DNA from: Bugulina stolonifera
Lineage: Eukaryota > Bryozoa > Gymnolaemata > Cheilostomatida > Bugulidae
NCBI GenBank assembly: GCA_935421135.1
Contig: OW285188.1
Coordinates: 827,001 to 891,000 of the forward strand
DNA: 64,000 bases
Reading direction: 5' to 3'
In this document: positions 1-10,323 of the stretch, piece by piece
Layout of the letters: each line of letters begins with the position of its first letter
Position numbering within the stretch: position 1 is the stretch's first letter
The notes under the pieces: model-generated
The model's input: the letters and a program-made list of their open reading frames with translations, nothing else
The model's database searches: none
What the model was told of the DNA's origin: nothing
Position numbers and translations under genes: made by a program

Positions 1-90
1 TTATGTTTCATGTTTGCAAAGTTGAATATTGCATGCAAAGTCATGTTTTATTGATTTTTATTCAAAATATGCACTCTGAACATTGCAAAA
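1..90 (+). repeat. Partial monomer at left edge (3' end of a type C)
   Basis: These 90 bases match the end of a type C monomer: they include the shared TTGCATGCAA palindrome and finish with the C-specific tail (ATTTTTATTCAAAATATG then CACTCTG). They line up with 1819-1908 at the same offset (1,818 bp) as the following 8-mers, so the window starts inside another unit of the same array. Confidence 0.93.
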
Positions 91-152
91 GTGAATGAAA
101 CACATTGTTACAAACAGCAATTTGGCACAAAACACACTGAAAATTTACTTTT

Positions 153-262
153 ATGCAATATTGAACATCTTCTACTAGTTTACAAACTAATAACTCAAGT
201 GAATGTGTCAAAAATCACAAATCTGACATTATGTTTCATGTTTGCAAAGTTGAATATTGCAT
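153..262. repeat. Internal inverted repeat of the monomer (14-bp arms)
   Basis: ATGCAATATTGAAC at 153-166 and GTTGAATATTGCAT at 249-262 are reverse complements at 13 of 14 positions, separated by 82 bases. The same pair is present in the other types; those with ATGTAATATTG in the left arm match at 12 of 14. It could allow a hairpin in single-stranded DNA or RNA, but no function is shown. Confidence 0.75.
176..189. repeat. Dyad TAGTTT-AC-AAACTA (type A form)
   Basis: Six-base arms around a two-base centre, about 86-99 bases into the monomer. The arms are also present in B and b with a CC centre (1082-1095). In C the same position holds a 12-bp perfect palindrome. E has lost it and the 207-bp monomers have it deleted. 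Confidence 0.78.
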
Positions 263-266
263 GCAA
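257..266. repeat. 10-bp palindrome TTGCATGCAA (SphI core)
   Basis: A perfect palindrome present at this position in most monomers, lost in D (TTGCGTGCAA), in E and E' (TGGCATGCAA) and in a few copies with point changes. It lies inside the right arm region of the longer inverted repeat. Confidence 0.8.
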
Positions 267-318
267 AGTCATGTTTTAGTGATTTTCATTCAAATTATGC
301 ATTCTGAACATTGCAAAA

Positions 319-543
319 GTTAATGAAACACATTGTTACAAACAGCAATTTGGCACAAAGCACACTGAAAACTTACTTTTATGCAATATTGAACATCTAC
401 TAGTTTCCAAACTAACAACTCAAGTGAATGTGTCAAAAATCACAAATCTGACATTATGTTTCAAGTTTGCAAAGTTGAATATTGCATGCAGAGTCATGTT
501 TTATTGATTTTCATTCAAATTATGCATTCTAAACGTTGCAAAA
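319..543 (+). repeat. Monomer type b (225 bp)
   Basis: 225 bp because three bases are missing where A reads CATCTTCTACTAG and b reads CATCTACTAG. It also carries GGCACAAAGCAC, TTTCCAAACTAACAAC and a GCAGAGTC tail leading to CTAAACGTTGC. It begins GTTAAT rather than GTGAAT, which separates it from type B. This copy has a private change at 464 (TTTCAAGTTTG where the next copy, at 2282, has TTTCATGTTTG). Confidence 0.92.
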
Positions 544-771
544 GTGAATCAAACGCATTGTTACAAACAGCAATTTGGCACAAAACACACTGAAAACTTA
601 CTTTTATGCAATATTGAACATCTTCTACTAGTTTACAAACTAATAACTCAAGTGAATGTGTCAAAAATCACAAATCTGACATTATGTTTCATGTTTGCAA
701 AGTTGAATATTGCGTGCAAAGTCATGTTTTAGTGATTTTCATTCAAATTATGCATTCTGAACATTGCAAAA
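544..771 (+). repeat. Monomer type D (reference copy)
   Basis: 228 bp. It starts GTGAATCAAACGC (one CpG), has an A-like middle with GAACATC and ACTCAAGTG, and carries the type-specific TGCGTGCAAAG in place of TGCATGCAAAG, which breaks the shared 10-bp palindrome. The tail is GTTTTAGTGATTTTC. It always follows b, or a b-like B, and precedes E in intact units. Confidence 0.92.
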
Positions 772-999
772 GTTAATGAAACACATTGTTACAAACAGAA
801 ATTTGGTACCAAACACACTGAAAGCTTACTTTTATGTAATATTGAACATCTTCTACTAAATTGCAAACTGATAATTCAAGTGAATTTGTCAAAAATCACA
901 AATCTGATGTTATGTTCCATGTTTGCAAAGTTGTATATGGCATGCAAAGTCATGTTTTATTGATTTTCATTCAAATTATGCATTCTGAACATTGCAAAA
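772..999 (+). repeat. Monomer type E (reference copy, HindIII site)
   Basis: 228 bp and the most divergent of the eight basic types. Diagnostics are GTTAATG at the start, ACAGAAATTTGGTACC, GAAAGCTTAC (a HindIII site at 822-827 here), CTACTAAATTGCAAACTG, CTGATGTTATGTTCC and GTTGTATATGGC. The AGTTT/AAACT dyad found in other types is lost. Typical copies start at 772, 2590, 7138, 11005, 20791, 24199, 27610, 31021, 34432, 40123, 45583, 55978 and 58939; the copy at 55978 has TTTTGTACC, losing the KpnI site. Confidence 0.92.
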
Positions 1000-1224
1000 G
1001 TGAATGGAACACATTGTTACAAACAGCAATTTGGCACAAAGCACACTGAAAACTTACTTTTATGCAATATTGAACATCTACTAGTTTCCAAACTAACAAC
1101 TCAAGTGAATGTGTCAAAAATCACAAATCTGACATTATGTTTCATGTTTGCGAAGTTGAATATTGCATGCAGAGTCATGTTTTATTGATTTTCATTCAAA
1201 TTATGCATTCTAAACGTTGCAAAA
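1000..1224 (+). repeat. Monomer type B (225 bp)
   Basis: 225 bp with the same 3-bp deletion as b, but it starts GTGAATGGAACAC. In the 8-mer it carries TTTGCGAAGTTG; in the 5-mer it reads TTTGCAAAGTTG, so this CpG marks which unit a B came from. The tail has GCAGAGTC, TATTGATTTTC and CTAAACGTTGC. It is normally followed by F. Confidence 0.92.
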
Positions 1225-1452
1225 GTGAATCAAACGCATTGTTACAAACAGCAATTTGGCACAAAACACACTGAAAACTTACTTTTATGCAATATTGACC
1301 ATCTTCTACTAGTTTACAAACTAATAACTCGAGTGAATGTGTCAAAAATCACGCATCTGACATTATGTTTCATGTTTGCAAAGTTGAATATTGCATGCAG
1401 AGTCATGTTTTAGTGATTTCCATTCAAATTATGCATTCTGAACATTGCAAAA
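1225..1452 (+). repeat. Monomer type F (XhoI site, CpG-bearing)
   Basis: 228 bp. It starts GTGAATCAAACGC like D but has TTGACCATC, AACTCGAGTGAATG (XhoI site CTCGAG), ATCACGCATCTG, and the tail GCAGAGTCATGTTTTAGTG then ATTTCC. Three CpGs make it the most CpG-rich basic type. Variants are useful lineage markers: GGCTCAAAAC at 4180, 8728, 14188 and 18514, and TTTACCAACTAA at 12595, 16921 and 22381. Confidence 0.92.
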
Positions 1453-1680
1453 GTGAATAAAACACATGTTTACAAACAGCAATTTGGCACAAAACACACT
1501 GAAAACTTACTTTTATGCAATATTGAACATCTTCTACTAGTTTACAAACTAATAACTAAAGTGAATGTGTCAAAAATCACAAATCTGACATTATGTTTCA
1601 TGTTTGCAAAGTTAAATATTGCATGCAAAGTCATGTTTTATTGATTTCCATTCAAATTATGCATTCTGAACATTGCAAAA
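1453..1680 (+). repeat. Monomer type G (ACATGTTTACAAAC variant)
   Basis: 228 bp. It starts GTGAATAAAACACATG, then TTTACAAACAGC, where other types have CACATTGTTACAAAC. In the 8-mer it has AACTAAAGTGAATG; in other units AACTCAAGTG. The tail is TATTGATTTCCATTC. All 37 G or G2 monomers in the window are followed by type C or by a chimera that starts as C (42625). This copy has a private change at 1614 (GTTAAATATT). Confidence 0.92.
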
Positions 1681-1710
1681 GTGAATGAAACACATTGTTA
1701 CAAACAGCAA

Positions 1711-1722
1711 TTTGGTACCAAA
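1711..1722. repeat. 12-bp palindrome TTTGGTACCAAA (KpnI core)
   Basis: A perfect palindrome in type C. The core is shared by E, E', I, J, L, M, N, P and T. A, B, D, F and G have TTTGGCACAAAA or TTTGGCACAAAG instead, so the site divides the monomers into two classes. Confidence 0.82.
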
Positions 1723-1766
1723 CACGCTGAAAACTTACTTTTATGTAATATTGAACATCCTCCACT

Positions 1767-1778
1767 AGTTTATAAACT
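1767..1778. repeat. 12-bp palindrome AGTTTATAAACT (type C form of the dyad)
   Basis: A perfect palindrome at the position where type A has TAGTTT-AC-AAACTA. It contains TATAAA, but nothing else suggests a promoter here. Confidence 0.8.
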
Positions 1779-1908
1779 GATAACTCAAGTGTATTTGTCA
1801 AAAATCACAAATCTGACATTATGTTTCATGTTTGCAAAGTTGAATATTGCATGCAAAGTCATGTTTTATTGATTTTTATTCAAAATATGCACTCTGAACA
1901 TTGCAAAA

Positions 1909-3726
1909 GTGAATGAAACACATTGTTACAAACAGCAATTTGGCACAAAACACACTGAAAATTTACTTTTATGCAATATTGAACATCTTCTACTAGTTTA
2001 CAAACTAATAACTCAAGTGAATGTGTCAAAAATCACAAATCTGACATTATGTTTCATGTTTGCAAAGTTGAATATTGCATGCAAAGTCATGTTTTAGTGA
2101 TTTTCATTCAAATTATGCATTCTGAACATTGCAAAAGTTAATGAAACACATTGTTACAAACAGCAATTTGGCACAAAGCACACTGAAAACTTACTTTTAT
2201 GCAATATTGAACATCTACTAGTTTCCAAACTAACAACTCAAGTGAATGTGTCAAAAATCACAAATCTGACATTATGTTTCATGTTTGCAAAGTTGAATAT
2301 TGCATGCAGAGTCATGTTTTATTGATTTTCATTCAAATTATGCATTCTAAACGTTGCAAAAGTGAATCAAACGCATTGTTACAAACAGCAATTTGGCACA
2401 AAACACACTGAAAACTTACTTTTATGCAATATTGAACATCTTCTACTAGTTTACAAACTAATAACTCAAGTGAATGTGTCAAAAATCACAAATCTGACAT
2501 TATGTTTCATGTTTGCAAAGTTGAATATTGCGTGCAAAGTCATGTTTTAGTGATTTTCATTCAAATTATGCATTCTGAACATTGCAAAAGTTAATGAAAC
2601 ACATTGTTACAAACAGAAATTTGGTACCAAACACACTGAAAGCTTACTTTTATGTAATATTGAACATCTTCTACTAAATTGCAAACTGATAATTCAAGTG
2701 AATTTGTCAAAAATCACAAATCTGATGTTATGTTCCATGTTTGCAAAGTTGTATATGGCATGCAAAGTCATGTTTTATTGATTTTCATTCAAATTATGCA
2801 TTCTGAACATTGCAAAAGTGAATGGAACACATTGTTACAAACAGCAATTTGGCACAAAGCACACTGAAAACTTACTTTTATGCAATATTGAACATCTACT
2901 AGTTTCCAAACTAACAACTCAAGTGAATGTGTCAAAAATCACAAATCTGACATTATGTTTCATGTTTGCGAAGTTGAATATTGCATGCAGAGTCATGTTT
3001 TATTGATTTTCATTCAAATTATGCATTCTAAACGTTGCAAAAGTGAATCAAACGCATTGTTACAAACAGCAATTTGGCACAAAACACACTGAAAACTTAC
3101 TTTTATGCAATATTGACCATCTTCTACTAGTTTACAAACTAATAACTCGAGTGAATGTGTCAAAAATCACGCATCTGACATTATGTTTCATGTTTGCAAA
3201 GTTGAATATTGCATGCAGAGTCATGTTTTAGTGATTTCCATTCAAATTATGCATTCTGAACATTGCAAAAGTGAATAAAACACATGTTTACAAACAGCAA
3301 TTTGGCACAAAACACACTGAAAACTTACTTTTATGCAATATTGAACATCTTCTACTAGTTTACAAACTAATAACTAAAGTGAATGTGTCAAAAATCACAA
3401 ATCTGACATTATGTTTCATGTTTGCAAAGTTGAATATTGCATGCAAAGTCATGTTTTATTGATTTCCATTCAAATTATGCATTCTGAACATTGCAAAAGT
3501 GAATGAAACACATTGTTACAAACAGCAATTTGGTACCAAACACGCTGAAAACTTACTTTTATGTAATATTGAACATCCTCCACTAGTTTATAAACTGATA
3601 ACTCAAGTGTATTTGTCAAAAATCACAAATCTGACATTATGTTTCATGTTTGCAAAGTTGAATATTGCATGCAAAGTCATGTTTTATTGATTTTTATTCA
3701 AAATATGCACTCTGAACATTGCAAAA
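1909..3726 (+). repeat. 8-mer HOR unit, copy 2
   Basis: 1,818 bp, monomer starts 1909, 2137, 2362, 2590, 2818, 3043, 3271 and 3499, with the same order as copy 1. Together with the following 5-mer (to 4863) it forms a 2,955-bp stretch that reappears at 6457-9411 in the same type order and with the same variants (GGCTCAAAAC at both 4180 and 8728). Confidence 0.93.
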
Positions 3727-4863
3727 GTGAATGAAACACATTGTTACAAACAGCAATTTGGCACAAAACACACTGAAAATTTACTTTTATGCAATATTGA
3801 ACATCTTCTACTAGTTTACAAACTAATAACTCAAGTGAATGTGTCAAAAATCACAAATCTGACATTATGTTTCATATTTGCAAAGTTGAATATTGCATGC
3901 AAAGTCATGTTTTATTGATTTTCATTCAAATTATGCATTCTGAACATTGCAAAAGTGAATGGAACACATTGTTACAAACAGCAATTTGGCACAAAGCACA
4001 CTGAAAACTTACTTTTATGCAATATTGAACATCTACTAGTTTCCAAACTAACAACTCAAGTGAATGTGTCAAAAATCACAAATCTGACATTATGTTTCAT
4101 GTTTGCAAAGTTGAATATTGCATGCAGAGTCATGTTTTATTGATTTTCATTCAAATTATGCATTCTAAACGTTGCAAAAGTGAATCAAACGCATTGTTAC
4201 AAACAGCAATTTGGCTCAAAACACACTGAAAACTTACTTTTATGCAATATTGACCATCTTCTACTAGTTTACAAACTAATAACTCGAGTGAATGTGTCAA
4301 AAATCACGCATCTGACATTATGTTTCATGTTTGCAAAGTTGAATATTGCATGCAGAGTCATGTTTTAGTGATTTCCATTCAAATTATGCATTCTGAACAT
4401 TGCAAAAGTGAATAAAACACATGTTTACAAACAGCAATTTGGCACAAAACACACTGAAAACTTACTTTTATGCAATATTGAACATCTTCTACTAGTTTAC
4501 AAACTAATAACTCAAGTGAATGTGTCAAAAATCACAAATCTGACATTATGTTTCATCTTTGCAAAGTTGAATATTGCATGCAAAGTCATGTTTTATTGAT
4601 TTCCATTCAAATTATGCATTCTGAACATTGCAAAAGTGAATGAAACACATTGTTACAAACAGCAATTTGGTACCAAACACGCTGAAAACTTACTTTTATG
4701 TAATATTGAACATCCTCCACTAGTTTATAAACTGATAACTCAAGTGTATTTGTCAAAAATCACAAATCTGACATTATGTTTCATGTTTGCAAAGTTGAAT
4801 ATTGCATGCAAAGTCATGTTTTATTGATTTTTATTCAAAATATGCACTCTGAACATTGCAAAA
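3727..4863 (+). repeat. 5-mer A2-B-F-G2-C
   Basis: 1,137 bp, starts 3727, 3955, 4180, 4408 and 4636. A2 is an A body (TGAAAATTTAC) with TTTCATATTTGC and an E-type tail (TTTTATTGATTTTC), then B. This is the order expected if b, D and E (681 bp) were lost from an 8-mer by an A/E crossover, and 1,818 minus 681 is 1,137. G2 carries TTTCATCTTTGC. The same 5-mer starts at 8275, 12142, 13735, 16468, 18061, 21928, 25336, 28747 and 35569. Confidence 0.9.
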
Positions 4864-5772
4864 GTGAATGAAACACATTGTTACAAACAGCAATTTGGCA
4901 CAAAGCACACTGAAAACTTACTTTTATGCAATATTGAACATCTACTAGTTTCCAAACTAACAACTCAAGTGAATGTGTCAAAAATCACAAATCTGACATT
5001 ATGTTTCATGTTTGCGAAGTTGAATATTGCATGCAGAGTCATGTTTTATTGATTTTCATTCAAATTATGCATTCTAAACGTTGCAAAAGTGAATCAAACG
5101 CATTGTTACAAACAGCAATTTGGCACAAAACACACTGAAAACTTACTTTTATGCAATATTGACCATCTTCTACTAGTTTACAAACTAATAACTCGAGTGA
5201 ATGTGTCAAAAATCACGCATCTGACATTATGTTTCATGTTTGCAAAGTTGAATATTGCATGCAGAGTCATGTTTTAGTGATTTCCATTCAAATTATGCAT
5301 TCTGAACATTGCAAAAGTGAATAAAACACATGTTTACAAACAGCAATTTGGCACAAAACACACTGAAAACTTACTTTTATGCAATATTGAACATCTTCTA
5401 CTAGTTTACAAACTAATAACTCAAGTGAATGTGTCAAAAATCACAAATCTGACATTATGTTTCATGTTTGCAAAGTTGAATATTGCATGCAAAGTCATGT
5501 TTTATTGATTTCCATTCAAATTATGCATTCTGAACATTGCAAAAGTGAATGAAACACATTGTTACAAACAGCAATTTGGTACCAAACACACTGAAAACTT
5601 ACTTTTATGTAATATTGAACATCCTCCACTAGTTTATAAACTGATAACTCAAGTGTATTTGTCAAAAATCACAAATCTGACATTATGTTTCATGTTTGCA
5701 AAGTTGAATATTGCATGCAAAGTCATGTTTTATTGATTTTTATTCAAAATATGCACTCTGAACATTGCAAAA
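4864..5772 (+). repeat. 4-mer A/B-F-G-C
   Basis: 909 bp, starts 4864 (225 bp), 5089, 5317 and 5545. The first monomer begins as A (GTGAATGAAAC) and continues as B with the 8-mer marker TTTGCGAAGTTG. This suggests an in-register A/B fusion that removed 909 bp (four monomers) from an 8-mer. The C at 5545 has CACACTG instead of CACGCTG. Confidence 0.87.
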
Positions 5773-6456
5773 GTGAATGAAACACATTGTTACAAACAGC
5801 AATTTGGCACAAAACACACTGAAAATTTACTTTTATGCAATATTGAACATCTTCTACTAGTTTACAAACTAATAACTCAAGTGAATGTGTCAAAAATCAC
5901 AAATCTGACATTATGTTTCATGTTTGCAAAGTTGAATATTGCATGCAGAGTCATGTTTTAGTGATTTCCATTCAAATTATGCATTCTGAACATTGCAAAA
6001 GTGAATAAAACACATGTTTACAAACAGCAATTTGGCACAAAACACACTGAAAACTTACTTTTATGCAATATTGAACATCTTCTACTAGTTTACAAACTAA
6101 TAACTCAAGTGAATGTGTCAAAAATCACAAATCTGACATTATGTTTCATGTTTGCAAAGTTGAATATTGCATGCAAAGTCATGTTTTATTGATTTCCATT
6201 CAAATTATGCATTCTGAACATTGCAAAAGTGAATGAAACACATTGTTACAAACAGCAATTTGGTACCAAACACGCTGAAAACTTACTTTTATGTAATATT
6301 GAACATCCTCCACTAGTTTATAAACTGATAACTCAAGTGTATTTGTCAAAAATCACAAATCTGACATTATGTTTCATGTTTGCAAAGTTGAATATTGCAT
6401 GCAAAGTCATGTTTTATTGATTTTTATTCAAAATATGCACTCTGAACATTGCAAAA
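5773..6456 (+). repeat. 3-mer A/F-G-C
   Basis: 684 bp, starts 5773, 6001 and 6229. The first monomer has an A body and an F tail (GCAGAGTC, TTTTAGTGATTTCC) and is followed by G, as F would be. This fits an A/F crossover deleting five monomers (1,134 bp) from the 8-mer. Similar 3-mers start at 9640, 15100, 19426, 32158, 37390 and 38074. Confidence 0.88.
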
Positions 6457-8274
6457 GTGAATGAAACACATTGTTACAAACAGCAATTTGGCACAAAACA
6501 CACTGAAAATTTACTTTTATGCAATATTGAACATCTTCTACTAGTTTACAAACTAATAACTCAAGTGAATGTGTCAAAAATCACAAATCTGACATTATGT
6601 TTCATGTTTGCAAAGTTGAATATTGCATGCAAAGTCATGTTTTAGTGATTTTCATTCAAATTATGCATTCTGAACATTGCAAAAGTTAATGAAACACATT
6701 GTTACAAACAGCAATTTGGCACAAAGCACACTGAAAACTTACTTTTATGCAATATTGAACATCTACTAGTTTCCAAACTAACAACTCAAGTGAATGTGTC
6801 AAAAATCACAAATCTGACATTATGTTTCATGTTTGCAAAGTTGAATATTGCATGCAGAGTCATGTTTTATTGATTTTCATTCAAATTATGCATTCTAAAC
6901 GTTGCAAAAGTGAATCAAACGCATTGTTACAAACAGCAATTTGGCACAAAACACACTGAAAACTTACTTTTATGCAATATTGAACATCTTCTACTAGTTT
7001 ACAAACTAATAACTCAAGTGAATGTGTCAAAAATCACAAATCTGACATTATGTTTCATGTTTGCAAAGTTGAATATTGCGTGCAAAGTCATGTTTTAGTG
7101 ATTTTCATTCAAATTATGCATTCTGAACATTGCAAAAGTTAATGAAACACATTGTTACAAACAGAAATTTGGTACCAAACACACTGAAAGCTTACTTTTA
7201 TGTAATATTGAACATCTTCTACTAAATTGCAAACTGATAATTCAAGTGAATTTGTCAAAAATCACAAATCTGATGTTATGTTCCATGTTTGCAAAGTTGT
7301 ATATGGCATGCAAAGTCATGTTTTATTGATTTTCATTCAAATTATGCATTCTGAACATTGCAAAAGTGAATGGAACACATTGTTACAAACAGCAATTTGG
7401 CACAAAGCACACTGAAAACTTACTTTTATGCAATATTGAACATCTACTAGTTTCCAAACTAACAACTCAAGTGAATGTGTCAAAAATCACAAATCTGACA
7501 TTATGTTTCATGTTTGCGAAGTTGAATATTGCATGCAGAGTCATGTTTTATTGATTTTCATTCAAATTATGCATTCTAAACGTTGCAAAAGTGAATCAAA
7601 CGCATTGTTACAAACAGCAATTTGGCACAAAACACACTGAAAACTTACTTTTATGCAATATTGACCATCTTCTACTAGTTTACAAACTAATAACTCGAGT
7701 GAATGTGTCAAAAATCACGCATCTGACATTATGTTTCATGTTTGCAAAGTTGAATATTGCATGCAGAGTCATGTTTTAGTGATTTCCATTCAAATTATGC
7801 ATTCTGAACATTGCAAAAGTGAATAAAACACATGTTTACAAACAGCAATTTGGCACAAAACACACTGAAAACTTACTTTTATGCAATATTGAACATCTTC
7901 TACTAGTTTACAAACTAATAACTAAAGTGAATGTGTCAAAAATCACAAATCTGACATTATGTTTCATGTTTGCAAAGTTGAATATTGCATGCAAAGTCAT
8001 GTTTTATTGATTTCCATTCAAATTATGCATTCTGAACATTGCAAAAGTGAATGAAACACATTGTTACAAACAGCAATTTGGTACCAAACACGCTGAAAAC
8101 TTACTTTTATGTAATATTGAACATCCTCCACTAGTTTATAAACTGATAACTCAAGTGTATTTGTCAAAAATCACAAATCTGACATTATGTTTCATGTTTG
8201 CAAAGTTGAATATTGCATGCAAAGTCATGTTTTATTGATTTTTATTCAAAATATGCACTCTGAACATTGCAAAA
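6457..8274 (+). repeat. 8-mer HOR unit, copy 3
   Basis: 1,818 bp, starts 6457, 6685, 6910, 7138, 7366, 7591, 7819 and 8047, in canonical order. It lies 4,548 bp after copy 2, and the match to copy 2 continues through the next 5-mer to 9411. Confidence 0.93.
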
Positions 8275-10323
8275 GTGAATGAAACACATTGTTACAAACA
8301 GCAATTTGGCACAAAACACACTGAAAATTTACTTTTATGCAATATTGAACATCTTCTACTAGTTTACAAACTAATAACTCAAGTGAATGTGTCAAAAATC
8401 ACAAATCTGACATTATGTTTCATATTTGCAAAGTTGAATATTGCATGCAAAGTCATGTTTTATTGATTTTCATTCAAATTATGCATTCTGAACATTGCAA
8501 AAGTGAATGGAACACATTGTTACAAACAGCAATTTGGCACAAAGCACACTGAAAACTTACTTTTATGCAATATTGAACATCTACTAGTTTCCAAACTAAC
8601 AACTCAAGTGAATGTGTCAAAAATCACAAATCTGACATTATGTTTCATGTTTGCAAAGTTGAATATTGCATGCAGAGTCATGTTTTATTGATTTTCATTC
8701 AAATTATGCATTCTAAACGTTGCAAAAGTGAATCAAACGCATTGTTACAAACAGCAATTTGGCTCAAAACACACTGAAAACTTACTTTTATGCAATATTG
8801 ACCATCTTCTACTAGTTTACAAACTAATAACTCGAGTGAATGTGTCAAAAATCACGCATCTGACATTATGTTTCATGTTTGCAAAGTTGAATATTGCATG
8901 CAGAGTCATGTTTTAGTGATTTCCATTCAAATTATGCATTCTGAACATTGCAAAAGTGAATAAAACACATGTTTACAAACAGCAATTTGGCACAAAACAC
9001 ACTGAAAACTTACTTTTATGCAATATTGAACATCTTCTACTAGTTTACAAACTAATAACTCAAGTGAATGTGTCAAAAATCACAAATCTGACATTATGTT
9101 TCATCTTTGCAAAGTTGAATATTGCATGCAAAGTCATGTTTTATTGATTTCCATTCAAATTATGCATTCTGAACATTGCAAAAGTGAATGAAACACATTG
9201 TTACAAACAGCAATTTGGTACCAAACACGCTGAAAACTTACTTTTATGTAATATTGAACATCCTCCACTAGTTTATAAACTGATAACTCAAGTGTATTTG
9301 TCAAAAATCACAAATCTGACATTATGTTTCATGTTTGCAAAGTTGAATATTGCATGCAAAGTCATGTTTTATTGATTTTTATTCAAAATATGCACTCTGA
9401 ACATTGCAAAAGTGAATGAAACACATTGTTACAAACAGCAATTTGGCACAAAACACACTGAAAACTTACTTTTATGTAATATTGAACATCCTCCACTAGT
9501 TTATAAACTGATAACTCAAGTGTATTTGTCAAAAATCACAAATCTGACATTATGTTTCATGTTTGCAAAGTTGAATATTGCATGCAAAGTCATGTTTTAT
9601 TGATTTTTATTCAAAATATGCACTCTGAACATTGCAAAAGTGAATGAAACACATTGTTACAAACAGCAATTTGGCACAAAACACACTGAAAATTTACTTT
9701 TATGCAATATTGAACATCTTCTACTAGTTTACAAACTAATAACTCAAGTGAATGTGTCAAAAATCACAAATCTGACATTATGTTTCATGTTTGCAAAGTT
9801 GAATATTGCATGCAGAGTCATGTTTTAGTGATTTCCATTCAAATTATGCATTCTGAACATTGCAAAAGTGAATGAAACACATGTTTACAAACAGCAATTT
9901 GGCACAAAACACACTGAAAACTTACTTTTATGCAATATTGAACATCTTCTACTAGTTTACAAACTAATAACTCAAGTGAATGTGTCAAAAATCACAAATC
10001 TGACATTATGTTTCATGTTTGCAAAGTTGAATATTGCATGCAAAGTCATGTTTTATTGATTTCCATTCAAATTATGCATTCTGAACATTGCAAAAGTGAA
10101 TGAAACACATTGTTACAAACAGCAATTTGGTACCAAACACGCTGAAAACTTACTTTTATGTAATATTGAACATCCTCCACTAGTTTATAAACTGATAACT
10201 CAAGTGTATTTGTCAAAAATCACAAATCTGACATTATGTTTCATGTTTGCAAAGTTGAATATTGCATGCAAAGTCATGTTTTATTGATTTTTATTCAAAA
10301 TATGCACTCTGAACATTGCAAAA
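8275..10323 (+). repeat. 9-mer block P, copy 1 (A2-B-F-G2-C-C*-A/F-G-C)
   Basis: 2,049 bp, starts 8275, 8503, 8728, 8956, 9184, 9412, 9640, 9868 and 10096. Markers are GGCTCAAAAC in F, a chimeric C* at 9412 (A-like front GGCACAAAACACACTG, C-like back from CCTCCACTAG), and a G that starts GTGAATGAAACACATG. The block recurs at 13735-15783 and 18061-20109. It looks like the 4864-6456 arrangement after loss of 681 bp, with C* as the fusion point. Confidence 0.9.

Larger units (their letters stand above)
91..318 (+). repeat. Monomer type A (reference copy)
   Basis: 228 bp, 66 G+C (about 29%), no CpG. Diagnostic features are the start GTGAATGAAAC, GGCACAAAACACAC, the TGAAAATTTAC variant, CTTCTACTAGTTTACAAAC, and a tail of GTTTTAGTGATTTTCATTC. 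The reading frame from the start is open for 62 codons and ends TAG TGA. Type A normally opens a higher-order unit directly after type C. Confidence 0.93.
91..1908 (+). repeat. 8-mer HOR unit A-b-D-E-B-F-G-C, copy 1
   Basis: 1,818 bp: six 228-bp and two 225-bp monomers starting at 91, 319, 544, 772, 1000, 1225, 1453 and 1681. All eight types are present in the canonical order. By eye it differs from the next copy at 464 and 1614 only, so the two tandem copies are nearly identical and recently homogenised. It is the likely parent of the shorter blocks downstream. Confidence 0.93.
1681..1908 (+). repeat. Monomer type C (KpnI site, closes most units)
   Basis: 228 bp. Diagnostics are TTTGGTACCAAACACGCTG (KpnI site, one CpG), TTATGTAATATTG, CATCCTCCACTAG, TTTATAAACTGATAAC, CAAGTGTATTTG, and a tail GATTTTTATTCAAAATATG then CACTCTG. 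It holds two perfect 12-bp palindromes (1711-1722 and 1767-1778). C ends nearly every higher-order block, and the next monomer is usually A, A2 or an A-started chimera. Confidence 0.93.

Noticed and set aside
91..279. Repeated 62-63-codon forward open frames, one in most monomers
   Set aside because: They start at GTG, not ATG, have no gene context, end at stops built into the monomer, vary mostly in amino-acid-changing ways, and are absent or broken in b, E, K, L, O and P. They are best read as by-products of a tandem repeat.
861..1049. 62-codon open frame across each E-B junction in another frame
   Set aside because: It uses a TTG start, exists only where E or E' meets B (or a B-like monomer), and overlaps the other open frame. 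Its recurrence is explained by block duplication.
1767..1778. TATA box in type C (TTTATAAAC)
   Set aside because: It is part of a palindrome repeated in every C monomer, with no associated start site, gene or other promoter element visible.
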